Positions 42,785-53,789 of a stretch of 64,000 nucleotides of DNA are shown piece after piece; position 1 is the stretch's first letter, and each line of letters begins with the position of its first letter. The notes beneath the pieces were generated by a model, which saw nothing but the letters and a program-made list of their open reading frames with translations, was not told the DNA's origin and did not search any database. This DNA is from Methylobacterium sp. J-048. GTDB taxonomy: Bacteria > Pseudomonadota > Alphaproteobacteria > Rhizobiales > Beijerinckiaceae. The stretch lies in assembly GCF_022829515.1 (NCBI RefSeq), contig NZ_JAKSYL010000287.1, forward strand, positions 186,001 through 250,000. Direction: 5' to 3'. The position numbers and the translations under genes were made by a program.

Positions 42785-43020
42785 GACAAAATGCTCCCGA
42801 CATCATGGCCGGGAGCAGAGTAGCAAGGATTTTTGGGGCTTCGAACCCTAAAAAAATTCGAGTTTTTATGCCCGCGCGCGGATCATTATTGCGGCGTTGC
42901 CTTGATTGCTATCGCCCTTGCCTGAAACCTGGCTGTCACTTTTCGCAAGTGATGCGAAAATCTCGGCTCGATTGCATTGGAACGAACTTCAAGTCCTCGC
43001 ACGACGCCATACGATCAGCG

Positions 43021-43045
43021 GGCGGCAGCCATCCAGGCCGCCGCC
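43021..43045. terminator. Possible terminator hairpin after pckA
   Basis: GGCGGCAGCC and GGCCGCCGCC pair over 10 nt with one G-T pair and a 5-nt loop, starting 12 nt past the pckA stop. No U-run follows on the minus strand, so this is tentative. Confidence 0.35.
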
Positions 43046-43057
43046 CCTGTCTCGCTT

Positions 43058-44677
<1,620 letters not shown>

Positions 44678-45084
44678 GACCGTATCTCCCGGGGCCCCTG
44701 TTCGTGCCGTCGACGCGACATGACCGGACGCCTTCGGCATCCGGGATTGCACCGGGGGACGTCCGTGCGGTCGTACAGGTCCGCCGCACGCTGGATCTCC
44801 GTTCCCCGGTCGCTCTTCCGCACCATACTGGATAGGCGGCCAAGCGTTGCCGTCTTACTGGGTCCTGCCGGGCGCCTGCAACGCGGCTGAGCGGATTTGA
44901 CCACAGTGAAAGTCGCAGCCAGCCGTAGCTGTAACCAGTTGGAACTGGGTATTCTTAATTCCGGCCGCCGCAAAGCGTGCTGGAAATACCCATCTCGGCG
45001 GTGGGCGGAGATGCGCCCTTGCGTGACGCCCGCCGGCCGCTATGCCCTGGCGGACGTTCCCCAGACCCTCGCCCAAGAGGCACG
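44678..45084. other. Intergenic region between divergent pckA and recR
   Basis: These 407 nt presumably contain both promoters. The middle (44890-44990) is richer in A+T and includes a weak inverted repeat around ACCAGTTGGAACTGGGT. No convincing promoter pair, RNA gene or small coding region was found. Confidence 0.5.
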
Positions 45085-45690
45085 ATGCCCCAAGCCGTCG
45101 CCGGCCCCGAAATCGAGCGCCTGATCCAGCTTCTGTCCCGGATGCCGGGCCTGGGACCGCGCTCGGCGCGGCGGGCCGCGCTCCAGCTTATCAAGAAGCG
45201 CGAGACGCTGCTCGGGCCGTTGGCCGATGCCATGCGGGTGGCGGCCGAGCGCATCGTGGTGTGCACCAGTTGCGGCAACGTCGACACCTCCGAGCCGTGT
45301 ACGATCTGCCGCGACGCCGAGCGCGATCCCACGACCCTGGTGGTGGTAGAGGACGTGTCGGACCTCTGGGCGCTGGAGCGGTCCGGCGCCGTGAAGGCGC
45401 GCTACCACGTGCTCGGCGGCGTCCTCTCGGCGCTGGACGGCGTCCGGCCCGAGCACCTCAACCTCGCCAGCCTCGTGGAGCGCGCGGCCGATCCCGCGGT
45501 GAAGGAAATCATCCTGGCGCTGAACGCCACCGTCGACGGCCAGACCACCGCCCACTACCTCACCGAATCGATCCGGCACCTCGACCTCAAGGTGACGCGC
45601 CTCGCCCACGGCGTTCCTGTCGGCGGCGAGCTGGACTATCTCGACGAGGGGACGCTCACCGCGGCGATCCGCAGCCGAACAGCCTTCTGA
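45085..45690 (+). CDS. recR: Recombination protein RecR
   Basis: The product is 201 residues from ATG 45085, after AAGAGG. It has an N-terminal helix-hairpin-helix (LLSRMPGLGPRSARRAALQLI), a four-Cys zinc finger (CTSCGNVDTSEPCTICRD), and a Toprim domain with VVVEDVSDLWALE, LGGVLSALDGVRPEHL and ALNATVDGQTTAHYL. It acts with RecF/RecO to load RecA at gaps. In many genomes it follows ybaB; here it is detached from it. Confidence 0.95.
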   Translation: MPQAVAGPEIERLIQLLSRMPGLGPRSARRAALQLIKKRETLLGPLADAMRVAAERIVVCTSCGNVDTSEPCTICRDAERDPTTLVVVEDVSDLWALERSGAVKARYHVLGGVLSALDGVRPEHLNLASLVERAADPAVKEIILALNATVDGQTTAHYLTESIRHLDLKVTRLAHGVPVGGELDYLDEGTLTAAIRSRTAF

Positions 45691-45815
45691 GCGCGCCCGT
45701 CATCCGGAGCGCGACGCCACGGCCGAGACCGTATTTGACCGGCCTCGACCCACGCCATATTGCCTGAAAATCCCTGGGGTCCGCGAATGCGGCGCTCCCC
45801 CTGCCGGTTTGCGCC

Positions 45816-46331
45816 ATGACCATCCGCCCGCTCGTCATCCTCCCCGACGCCGTCCTGCGCCGGGTCTCCGATCCGGTCGGGCCGATCACGCCCGAGATCC
45901 GCACCCTCGTGGCCGACATGTTCGAGACGATGTACGACGCGCCCGGCGTCGGGCTGGCGGCGATCCAGGTCGGCGTGGCCAAGCGGGTTGTGACCATCGA
46001 CACCTCGAAGGAAGAGGGCGTGCGCGATTCGCGCGTGTTCATCGATCCGGAGATCACCTGGGCCTCCGACGAGAAGCGGGTCTACGACGAGGGCTGCCTG
46101 TCGATCCCGGAATATTACGCCGAGGTCGAGCGGCCGGACCGGGTCCGGGTGAAGTTCCGCGACATCGAAGGCCAGGAGCAGGAGATCGAGGCCGACGGCC
46201 TGCTGGCGACCTGCATCCAGCACGAGATCGACCACCTCAACGGCGTGCTGTTCATCGATCACATCTCGAAGCTGAAGCGCGACCGGGTGATCAAGCGCTT
46301 CACCAAGGCGGCCAAGCGCGACGCGGCCTGA
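45816..46331 (+). CDS. def: Peptide deformylase
   Basis: The product is 171 residues with all three family motifs: GVGLAAIQVG, EGCLSIPE and QHEIDHLNG, giving the metal ligands Cys and two His. It removes the formyl group from nascent N-termini. fmt starts 5 nt after the stop, the standard def-fmt pairing. Confidence 0.97.
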   Translation: MTIRPLVILPDAVLRRVSDPVGPITPEIRTLVADMFETMYDAPGVGLAAIQVGVAKRVVTIDTSKEEGVRDSRVFIDPEITWASDEKRVYDEGCLSIPEYYAEVERPDRVRVKFRDIEGQEQEIEADGLLATCIQHEIDHLNGVLFIDHISKLKRDRVIKRFTKAAKRDAA

Positions 46332-46336
46332 TTCCG

Positions 46337-47266
46337 ATGCGCGTCGTCTTCATGGGCACGCCGGATTTCGCAGTGCCGACCCTCGCGCGGCTCGCGCGGG
46401 ACGGCCACGACATCGCCGCCGTCTATACCCGTGCTCCGGCCAAGGCCGGCCGTGGGATGAGCCTACGGCCGTCCCCAGTCCACGCCCAGGCCGACACCCT
46501 CGGGATCCCGGTCCTGACCCCGGCGAGCCTGCGCACGCCGGAGGCCGTCGAGACTTTTGCCGGGCACTGGGCCGACGTGGCCGTGGTGGTCGCCTACGGG
46601 ATGTTGCTGCCCCAAGCCATCCTCGATGCACCGCAGCACGGCTGCCTCAACCTGCACGGATCGCTGCTGCCGCGCTGGCGCGGAGCCGCCCCGATCCAGC
46701 GCGCCGTGATGGCCGGCGATGCCGAGAGCGGCGTCGGCGTTATGCAGATGGAGGCCGGGCTCGATACCGGGCCGGTCGCTCTGGAAGGCAAGGTCCTAAT
46801 CCGGCCCGGCATGACCGCCGGTGAGTTGCACGATGCGCTGATGCCGGTGGGCGCTGCGTTGATGTCCGAGGCGCTCGAACGCCTGGGCCGCGGCGACCTG
46901 ACCTTTACCCCGCAATCTGCCGAAGGCGTCGTCTACGCCCACAAGATCGGCAACGACGAGGCCCGGATCGACTGGTCGCGCCCGGCCGCCGAGGTGGCGA
47001 ACCGGATCAACGGCCTGTCGCCGTTCCCCGGCGCGTTCTTCGCGGTCGATCTCGGCAAGGGGCCGGAGCGGGTGAAAGTCCTCCGGGCTTCGCGCGGTGA
47101 CGGCGCGGCCGCGCCGGGTACTTTGTTGGACGCCGAGGGCCTCGTCGCCTGCGGTGACGGCGCGATCCGGCTGCTCGAACTGCGCCGGGCCGGCAAGAGC
47201 GGCAGTGCCAGCGGGGCCGAGTTCATCCGCGGCGCGCGCCTCGCACCCGGCAGCCAGCTCGGCTGA
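46337..47266 (+). CDS. fmt: Methionyl-tRNA formyltransferase
   Basis: The product is 309 residues. MRVVFMGTPDFAVPTLARL starts the formyl-transferase fold. The catalytic NLHGSLLPRWRGAAPIQRAV contains the Asn-His pair, and an SGVGVMQMEAGLDTGPV segment follows. The C-terminal OB-like domain runs from about residue 210. It formylates initiator Met-tRNA. It overlaps truA by 1 nt. Confidence 0.97.
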   Translation: MRVVFMGTPDFAVPTLARLARDGHDIAAVYTRAPAKAGRGMSLRPSPVHAQADTLGIPVLTPASLRTPEAVETFAGHWADVAVVVAYGMLLPQAILDAPQHGCLNLHGSLLPRWRGAAPIQRAVMAGDAESGVGVMQMEAGLDTGPVALEGKVLIRPGMTAGELHDALMPVGAALMSEALERLGRGDLTFTPQSAEGVVYAHKIGNDEARIDWSRPAAEVANRINGLSPFPGAFFAVDLGKGPERVKVLRASRGDGAAAPGTLLDAEGLVACGDGAIRLLELRRAGKSGSASGAEFIRGARLAPGSQLG

Positions 47267-48018
47267 TGCCCCGTTACAAGCTCGTCATCGAATACGACGG
47301 TACGCCGTTCTGCGGCTGGCAGCGCCAGACCGACGAAGCCACGGTCCAGGGTGCGATCGAGGCGGCGGTGACGCGCTTCTCCGGCGAGGATGCCCGGCTC
47401 ACCTGCGCCGGCCGGACCGATGCCGGGGTTCATGCCATCCATCAGGTCGCCCATCTCGACCTCGCCAAGGACTGGCGGAGCGACACCGTGCGGGACGCGG
47501 TGAACGCGCATCTGCGCCCGCTTCCGGTCGCCGTGCTCGCCGCGGAGATCGTCCCGGACAGTTTCGACGCGCGCCGCTCGGCGATCCGCCGGCATTACTG
47601 CTACCGCATCCTGAACCGCCGCAGCCCGGTCGCGCTGACCCGCGGCCAGGTCTGGCACGTGCACTGGCCGCTCGACCCGGAGGCGATGCACCACGCTGCC
47701 CAGCGCCTCGTCGGCCATCATGATTTCTCGGCGTTTCGCGCCGCCGAGTGCCAGGCGAACAGCCCGATGCGGACGCTGGAACGGCTCGACGTGGCGCGCA
47801 CGACCATGGCCCTGCACGAGGAGATCGTGGTGACGACCTGCGCGCGCTCGTTCCTGCACCATCAGGTGCGGGCCATGGTCGGGACGCTGATGCTGGCCGG
47901 CTGCGGACGGCTCTCGGCCGACGAGGTCGCCGACATTCTGGCCTCAGGGGAGAAGCGCCGTTGCGGGCCGTTGGCGCCGGCCTGTGGGTTGACGTTCGTC
48001 GGGGTGGATTACGCCTGA
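47266..48018 (+). CDS. truA: tRNA pseudouridine(38-40) synthase TruA
   Basis: The product is 250 residues. YKLVIEYDGTPFCGWQRQ opens the protein, the catalytic Asp lies in CAGRTDAGVHAIHQV, and SFLHHQVRAMVGTLMLAG is the C-terminal signature. It modifies the anticodon stem-loop of many tRNAs. It is the third gene of the def-fmt-truA operon and converges on dapE 13 nt away. Confidence 0.96.
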   Translation: MPRYKLVIEYDGTPFCGWQRQTDEATVQGAIEAAVTRFSGEDARLTCAGRTDAGVHAIHQVAHLDLAKDWRSDTVRDAVNAHLRPLPVAVLAAEIVPDSFDARRSAIRRHYCYRILNRRSPVALTRGQVWHVHWPLDPEAMHHAAQRLVGHHDFSAFRAAECQANSPMRTLERLDVARTTMALHEEIVVTTCARSFLHHQVRAMVGTLMLAGCGRLSADEVADILASGEKRRCGPLAPACGLTFVGVDYA

Positions 48019-48031
48019 GGGACCAGCGCGG

Positions 48032-49201
48032 TCAGCTCCGCTCCGAAAAATACGCGTCCAGCACCCGCCCGTAGATCGCGGTCAGCCGCTCCAGATCCGC
48101 CACGGCCACGCATTCGTCGATCTGGTGCATCGTCTCGCCGACCAGGCCGAACTCGATCACCGGGCAGGCACCCTTGATGAACCGGGCATCCGAGGTGCCG
48201 CCGGTGGTGGACAGGATCGGCGTCAGGCCGGTCTCGGCCTGGATCGCCCGGGAGACGAGATCCACGAAGGCATCCGGCTGCGTCAGGAAGGCCGGGGCGT
48301 TCGACGGCTGCAGGTCGAGGGTGAAGCGCACGGCGTTGCCGGCCGCCTGCTCCAGCCGGCGCTGGAGTTCGGCGCCGAGGCTGGCCGCGGTCCAGTCGTC
48401 GTTGAAGCGGACATTGAAGGTGGCCCGGGCAGTGGCCGGGATCACGTTGGTGGCGGGGTTGCCGACATCGATCGTCGTGAATTCGAGGTTCGAGGCGTCG
48501 AAATGCGCGGTGCCGCGGTCGAGCGGTTCCGCGACCAGCGCCGAGGCGAGCCGCAGCAGACCGGGGATCGGGTTCTCGGCCTTGTGCGGATAGGCGACGT
48601 GGCCCTGGCGCCCCAGCACCGTCAGCTTGCCGGTGAGCGAGCCGCGGCGGCCGATCTTGATCATCTCGCCCAGCCGCCCCGGATTGGTCGGCTCGCCGAG
48701 CAGGCAATGATCGAAATGCTCGCCCCGGGCGCGGGCCCAGTCGAGCAGCTTGACCGTGCCGTTGACCGCCGGCCCCTCCTCGTCGCCGGTGATCAGGAAC
48801 GCGATCGAACCGGGAAACGCGCTGCCTCGGTGCGCGATGAAGGCCAGGGTCGCGGCCAGCATGCAGGCGATCCCGCCCTTCATGTCGGCGGCGCCGCGCC
48901 CGTAGAGCATTCCGTCCGCCACCGCCCCGTCGAACGGGCCGTGACGCCAGGCGCCGTCACCTTCCGGCACCACGTCGGTATGCCCGGCAAAGACGAGGCA
49001 GGGCCCGCGCCCGCCGATCCGGGCGTAGAGGTTCGGCGTATCGGGATAGCCCGGCTCGGAGAAGACCGGCCGCTCGACCGAAAAACCCGCCTCGGCCAGG
49101 GCCTGCGCCACCACGTCGAGGGCGCCGCGATCCGCGGGAGTCACCGAGGGACAGCGGATCAGCGCTTGCGCGAGCGAAAGGGCGGAGTGTTCGGCCGGCA
49201 T
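48032..49201 (-). CDS. dapE: Succinyl-diaminopimelate desuccinylase
   Basis: The product is 389 residues from ATG 49201; a 46-residue upstream extension with Arg/Cys-rich sequence is unlikely. M20 metallopeptidase motifs: FAGHTDVVPEGD, YGRGAADMKGGIA, ITGDEEGPAVNGT and LGEPTNPG, giving the two-zinc ligands. A dimerisation domain in the middle (GSLTGKLTVLGRQGHVAYPHKAENP) is present. The enzyme makes LL-diaminopimelate for lysine and peptidoglycan. Confidence 0.95.
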   Translation of the reverse strand: MPAEHSALSLAQALIRCPSVTPADRGALDVVAQALAEAGFSVERPVFSEPGYPDTPNLYARIGGRGPCLVFAGHTDVVPEGDGAWRHGPFDGAVADGMLYGRGAADMKGGIACMLAATLAFIAHRGSAFPGSIAFLITGDEEGPAVNGTVKLLDWARARGEHFDHCLLGEPTNPGRLGEMIKIGRRGSLTGKLTVLGRQGHVAYPHKAENPIPGLLRLASALVAEPLDRGTAHFDASNLEFTTIDVGNPATNVIPATARATFNVRFNDDWTAASLGAELQRRLEQAAGNAVRFTLDLQPSNAPAFLTQPDAFVDLVSRAIQAETGLTPILSTTGGTSDARFIKGACPVIEFGLVGETMHQIDECVAVADLERLTAIYGRVLDAYFSERS

Positions 49202-49447
49202 GGGGCGTGTCCCGGAACGGAGGGTCTGGCGGTGCCCCTTACACCAAGTCGAAGGGATCCGAGGACGGCACGTGGTCCGATCGCAGCACACGAGTCCGCC
49301 TCGGACGACCGGTTCGGCGCCGCAAATTCGAGCCGCCACGTGCTGAATCCTCGCACGAGTGCGTGAAGTCAGATCCGATCGGCGACCCAGTCAGACTTTC
49401 TCAGTCCTGCCCGCGATATCGTGCGCGATTGAACAGTGCACGATGGG

Positions 49448-49756
49448 ATGGGGTCGATGAAGAGCAGGGAGGGCGGCTTCCCCGTCGAGGCGGCAGCCGA
49501 CAGGCGCGACGAAGGGCGACGCGAGGTTCTGATTCCGGCAACGATCCAGTTTCCCGACGGCGAATCGATTTCCTGCATCCTGCGGGACATGTCGTCGAGC
49601 GGCGCCATGCTGTCGGTCTCGCGCCGGCACCGCCTGCCGCTCACCTTCACCCTCTCGGTGCCCGGCCACAACACGAGCTATCCCGTCCGCCGGGTCTGGC
49701 AGCGCGCCGACGCAGCCGGCATCGTCCTCGACCTCCCGCCAACCGACGAGGCGTGA
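49448..49756 (+). CDS. PilZ domain protein
   Basis: The product is 102 residues from ATG 49448; ATG 49457 is an alternative. The c-di-GMP-binding elements are visible: the basic RxxxR-type stretch DRRDEGRREVLIPATIQF and DMSSSGAMLSV (DxSxxG). A single PilZ domain makes up almost the whole protein, so it probably works as a small soluble c-di-GMP effector. The partner is unknown. Confidence 0.85.
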   Translation: MGSMKSREGGFPVEAAADRRDEGRREVLIPATIQFPDGESISCILRDMSSSGAMLSVSRRHRLPLTFTLSVPGHNTSYPVRRVWQRADAAGIVLDLPPTDEA

Positions 49757-49760
49757 AGGG

Positions 49761-49786
49761 CGCACGCCTGCCGCGGCAGGCGTGCG
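49761..49786. terminator. Bidirectional terminator palindrome
   Basis: A perfect 26-bp palindrome (half-site CGCACGCCTGCCG) lies in the 38-nt gap between the stop codons of the convergent PilZ and debranching-enzyme genes. There is no U-run on either side. Confidence 0.65.
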
Positions 49787-49794
49787 ACGCGCGA

Positions 49795-52137
49795 TTACTT
49801 CGTCACGACAAGGTGGGCGTCGCCGTGGCGACGCAGCACCGAGACCGTGACGTCGTCGTCGTAGCGCTGGAACCGGATATCCAGGCGCGAGGATCCCAGC
49901 TTGACGTTGTAGAGCGTCACGCCGTCGAGGAAGCCCGGCAGGATCGGGTTCTTGAGCCGGACGCTGTTGCGGTCATGGTCGAGTTCCAGGCCGAGGCAGG
50001 CGGCCAGGAACGCGAACGGCGCCGCCGCCGCCCAGGCCTGCGGGCTGCAGGCGACCGGGTAGGCCACGGGACCGCGCTGGCGCCGACGCATGAAGCCGCA
50101 GAACAGCTCCGGCAGGCGCTTCTGGTCCTGGTAGAGCGAGGTGTCGAACATCCCCTGAAAGATGCGCGCCGCCTCGTGCTTGCGGTCGTACCGGGCCAGC
50201 CCCATCGCGATCAGGGCGTTGTCGTGCGGCCAGATCGAGCCGTTGTGGTAGGACATCGGGTTGTAGCGCGCCTCGCCCTTGGCGATGGTGCGAACGCCCC
50301 AGCCGTTGAAGCCGTCCTTGCCCAGAAGGGTCTCGGCGACCCGGGCCGCCCGCTCCGGCTTGGCGATGCCGGTGAACAGCGCGTGCCCGGCATTCGACGA
50401 GCGCACCGCACATTGCTTCTTGGCGCCGTCCAGCGCCAGCGCGTAGGTGCCGATCTCCTCGTTCCAGAAGGCGGCGTCGAACCGTTCGCGCAGGGCGACC
50501 GCTTCCTGAGACAGGCGCTCGGCCATCGGATCGTGCCCGAGCAGCGCCGCCAGCTTGGCCATGCCGTTCTTGGCGGCGTAGACGTAGCCCTGGACCTCGC
50601 AGAGCGCGATCGGACCCTTGGCGAGCTGGCCGTCGGTGTGGAAGATCGAATCGTGGCTGTCCTTCCAGCCCTGGTTCTCGAGGCCCTTGTCGGTGTCGCG
50701 GGCGTATTCGACGAAGCCGTCGCCGTCCCGGTCGCCGTAGCGGTCCATCCATTCCAGCGCGAGCTCCAGCGACGGCCAGATCGCCCGGATCGTCTCCAGA
50801 TCGCCGGTGACGGCGTAGTATTCCCAGGCCAGCATCACGAAGAGGGGCGTGCCGTCGATCGTGCCGTAGTAATGGCGGAACGGCACCTCGCCGAGCATCG
50901 CCATCTCGCCCCGGCGGGTCTCGTGCAGCACCTTGCCGGGCTGAGCATCCGCTGCGGGATCGACCGCCTTGGCCTGGGTCGCAGCGAGGTAGCGCAGGAC
51001 GCCGCGGCCGAACTTCGGATCGATCCACAGCGCCATCAGGGCGGTGATGATGCCGTCGCGGCCGAACACGGTGGAATACCAGGGAATGCCGGCGAAGGGG
51101 TAGATCCCCTCCGGCGTCCGGCTCGCCAGCATGTAGAGGTCGGCGGTGGCCCGGCACAGCCCCTCGTTGAACTGGTCGTTCGACGAGATGATCGTGGTGA
51201 TCCCGGCCGTCATCTCGCGCAGGTCGCGGCGCGAATCACGGTAGGCGCGCGCGAAGATCGTACCCTCGGCGAGATCCTTCGCCTCGCGCCGCGCGCCGCC
51301 GACATTGGCCGCGAGGGTCAGCTTCGCGGCCGCGTCCTCACCGACCATCTCGCCGCTCGGCGGTTTGGTGAAGGCCCGGTGCGCTTCGAAGGATACGCGA
51401 ATGAACAGCGAGGCGCGGCCTTCGGGCGGCAGCGAGACGTCGAAGACGACGCGGCCCGGCTCGATCTGGTCCGGTTTCGGGCCGAAATGCAGCGACGTGG
51501 TGCGCACGATCTCATCGAGCCCGACGTAGCGGAACTGCACCTCCCGGTCGCTCGCGACCAGGACGCCGCGCTTGCCGCGCTCCTTGCGGTCGGTGCCGCG
51601 CACCTCGAACAGGTCGCGGTAATCGGCATCGAAGGTGACGGCGATGCGCAGGCGGCGAAGCTTCGAATCGAAGGAGCGCAGGCCGATCCGGTCATAGCAG
51701 GCGCCCCGGAACAGGAACTTGGTGCGCTCGATCGCGATGGTCTCGCGCGGGATCGAGGTCTCGTCGTGAGCCTCGAGCCGGATGTCGGGCGTCGTCATGT
51801 CGACGCTGAGCGCGCCGTTGTCGTCCTGCATCACGGAGGACAGCATCAGCGGGCGCTGCCCCTCCACCGTCAGTTCGAGGCGGGACAGGTAGCGGGTGTC
51901 CTGGAAGTACAGGCCCTCCGGGCCGGGCTGCACGCCGATATCGCCGTAGGAATCCAGAACCCCGAAGGCCTCGCCGAACTTCAGCGCGCGCAGGGGCCGC
52001 TCGACCAGCGAGGTATGGGCCTCGATGTGGTAGGTCGGCAGCACATCGTCGGCGTCCTGGAAGCCGGGCGCCACCGTGACGGTGCTGGCCTGTGTCCGGG
52101 CGGTCGCATTGTGGGCCGCCGTATTCTCCGCCGCCAT
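49795..52137 (-). CDS. Amylo-alpha-1,6-glucosidase (glycogen debranching) family protein
   Basis: The product is 780 residues. The N-terminal domain (about 30-230; LKFGEAFGVLDSYGDIGVQPGPEGLYFQDTRYLSRLEL) is the GDE N-terminal domain seen in bacterial proteins. The C-terminal (alpha/alpha)6-barrel has AGIPWYSTVFGRDGIITALMAL, WMDRYGDRDGDGFVEYARD, QGWKDSHDSIFHTDG and SIWPHDNALIAMGLARYD, with candidate acidic catalytic residues. It probably hydrolyses alpha-glucan or related oligosaccharides. The GT4 gene upstream on the same strand is a likely functional partner. Confidence 0.88.
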   Translation of the reverse strand: MAAENTAAHNATARTQASTVTVAPGFQDADDVLPTYHIEAHTSLVERPLRALKFGEAFGVLDSYGDIGVQPGPEGLYFQDTRYLSRLELTVEGQRPLMLSSVMQDDNGALSVDMTTPDIRLEAHDETSIPRETIAIERTKFLFRGACYDRIGLRSFDSKLRRLRIAVTFDADYRDLFEVRGTDRKERGKRGVLVASDREVQFRYVGLDEIVRTTSLHFGPKPDQIEPGRVVFDVSLPPEGRASLFIRVSFEAHRAFTKPPSGEMVGEDAAAKLTLAANVGGARREAKDLAEGTIFARAYRDSRRDLREMTAGITTIISSNDQFNEGLCRATADLYMLASRTPEGIYPFAGIPWYSTVFGRDGIITALMALWIDPKFGRGVLRYLAATQAKAVDPAADAQPGKVLHETRRGEMAMLGEVPFRHYYGTIDGTPLFVMLAWEYYAVTGDLETIRAIWPSLELALEWMDRYGDRDGDGFVEYARDTDKGLENQGWKDSHDSIFHTDGQLAKGPIALCEVQGYVYAAKNGMAKLAALLGHDPMAERLSQEAVALRERFDAAFWNEEIGTYALALDGAKKQCAVRSSNAGHALFTGIAKPERAARVAETLLGKDGFNGWGVRTIAKGEARYNPMSYHNGSIWPHDNALIAMGLARYDRKHEAARIFQGMFDTSLYQDQKRLPELFCGFMRRRQRGPVAYPVACSPQAWAAAAPFAFLAACLGLELDHDRNSVRLKNPILPGFLDGVTLYNVKLGSSRLDIRFQRYDDDVTVSVLRRHGDAHLVVTK

Positions 52138-52176
52138 GCAGAACGTCTCCGAGTGCGTGTGAGGGGTACGAATCGA

Positions 52177-52212
52177 GAGGGCCGCCGCATCAACGCTGAT
52201 GCGGCGGCCCTC
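52177..52212 (-). terminator. Terminator hairpin after the GT4 gene
   Basis: A perfect 16-bp stem (GAGGGCCGCCGCATCA with its complement) surrounds a 4-nt loop. It lies between the GT4 gene (upstream on this strand) and the debranching gene. No U-run is seen, so it may be only partial termination or an mRNA-stabilising element. Confidence 0.6.
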
Positions 52213-52285
52213 GTGACCATTCGGATGAGGCGCCTTTACGATGCTAGGCCGGGCCGGCCGTATCTCGCAAGCCCGATGCCGGATC

Positions 52286-53416
52286 TCAGGCCGGCATCGC
52301 CGCGACGGAGATCGCCGGCCGCGCCGAGCCGTTGACGTCGCCGTAATGCGGCTTGAAGCCGGATTTCGGCAGCTGGATCACGTCGGCGCCGCGGGCAAGG
52401 AGTTCCTCGTAGGCCGCGACGTATTTCTTGACCATGCACTCGGCGGTGAACTGACCCTCGAAGTGGCGGCGCACGCCCTCGCGGCTCATGGTCTTGACCT
52501 TGGCCACGGCCTCGACCGCATCGTCCATGGTCTCGCAGAGCACGCCGCTGACGCCGTCCTTGATCACTTCCGGGACGGAGCCGTTGCGGAACGCGATCAC
52601 CGGGGTGCCGGCCGACATCGCCTCGATCATGACCAGGCCGAAGGGCTCCGGCCAGTCGATCGGGAAGGCGAGCGCCAGGGCATTGCCCAGGAAGGCCTTC
52701 TTCTGCTCTTCGTTGATCTCGCCAATGTATTCCACCAGCGGATGATGGGTCATCGGTTCGATGACCTCGTCCCAGTAATCCTGGTCGGCCTTATCGACCT
52801 TGGCGGCGATCTTGAGCGGGGTCCCTGAGCGGATCGCCATCTCGATGGCGCGGTCGGGGCGCTTCTCCGGGGAGATGCGGCCGAGGAACGCCAGGTAACC
52901 ACCCTTGGCGTCGGGGGTATACGGGCAATTCTGGGACGGCAGGCCGTGATGGATCGTCGCCAGCCAGTTGACGTTCGGCGGCATCGGCTCACGCTGGTTG
53001 TCGGAGATCGACACGAGCGGCATGCCGGTGAAGGTCCGGTAGACCGGCATGAAATCCGGCACGTCGAGGCGACCGTGCATCGTGGTGATGCACTTGTGGT
53101 TCAGATCCTCGAACATCGGATACTGAAGCAGGTCGATGTGGAAGTGGAGGATGTCGAACTCGTGCGCCCGGCGATGCACTTGGTGCAGCATGGCCAGGTG
53201 GCTCGCGGTGTGATCCCGGTAGCCGAGCAGGCGCAGGCCTTCGGGCGTGCAGGCTGCCAGCTTGGCCGACGTCTCCGAATCGCCGCTGGCGAACAGGGTG
53301 ACATCGTGGCCCTGACGGACCAGTTCCTCTGTGATCCAGCTGACGACGCGCTCGGTGCCGCCGTAGAACTTCGGAGGGACGGCCTCCGACAACGGAGCGA
53401 TCTGGGCAATGCGCAC
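52286..53416 (-). CDS. Glycosyltransferase family 4 protein
   Basis: The product is 376 residues of GT-B fold. The N-terminal domain begins MRIAQIAPLSEAVPPKFYGGTERVVSWITEELVRQGHDVTLF. The C-terminal domain has GYLAFLGRISPEKRPDRAIEMA and the nucleotide-sugar motif WPEPFGLVMIEAMSAGTPVIAFRNGSVPEVI, with the E(x7)E pair of retaining GT4 enzymes. There is no signal peptide. It is followed by the debranching enzyme on the same strand, a pairing that suggests alpha-glucan or trehalose-type metabolism (inference). Confidence 0.9.
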   Translation of the reverse strand: MRIAQIAPLSEAVPPKFYGGTERVVSWITEELVRQGHDVTLFASGDSETSAKLAACTPEGLRLLGYRDHTASHLAMLHQVHRRAHEFDILHFHIDLLQYPMFEDLNHKCITTMHGRLDVPDFMPVYRTFTGMPLVSISDNQREPMPPNVNWLATIHHGLPSQNCPYTPDAKGGYLAFLGRISPEKRPDRAIEMAIRSGTPLKIAAKVDKADQDYWDEVIEPMTHHPLVEYIGEINEEQKKAFLGNALALAFPIDWPEPFGLVMIEAMSAGTPVIAFRNGSVPEVIKDGVSGVLCETMDDAVEAVAKVKTMSREGVRRHFEGQFTAECMVKKYVAAYEELLARGADVIQLPKSGFKPHYGDVNGSARPAISVAAMPA

Positions 53417-53789
53417 GAAGTGTCTCCTAGATGGCCGTATTTGACGGGGGGTCTAACCCTGCCGGCCTGAGCGGGACATGAATGAAACCGACAGCCAAGG
53501 TTATGGTTCCTGCGCCGGGGGGTGTCGCTGCGCGTTTTGTGCAGTGCAGGAGCTATCCCCGCATTCCCCGATGCGCGCGGCCTTTCCGGCCGTGCCAGGG
53601 CGCTACCGGCCGGCGGCGGAAGCCGTTGCCGTCGCTGCGGGTTTCTGTCATAAGCCGCCCCGCGTCGAACCGCCCGGCCGATAGGGCTGCCGTGGCGGCT
53701 CGTGCTGCTCCACCAGAAGCATCATCGCGCACACCTCATCCGACCCTCACGGGTCGGCCCCGTGGGATTTTCGCGCAACGGAGAGCCAA
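53417..53789 (+). promoter_or_regulatory. rpmI upstream region with overlapping hairpins
   Basis: These 373 nt separate the divergent GT4 and rpmI genes. Near the rpmI start two hairpins share bases: CCGACCC/GGGTCGG (53740-53757) and CACGGG/CCCGTG (53748-53764). The second is followed by GGATTTT (53765-53771). Only one can form at a time, as in an attenuator. A GGAG lies just before the rpmI ATG. The rest shows no recognised feature. Confidence 0.35.

Noticed and set aside
49207..52335. Very long open frame (about 1040 codons) on the plus strand
   Set aside because: It lies opposite the glycogen-debranching gene; the translation is Arg/Gly/Ala-rich without any domain and results from high GC at third positions.
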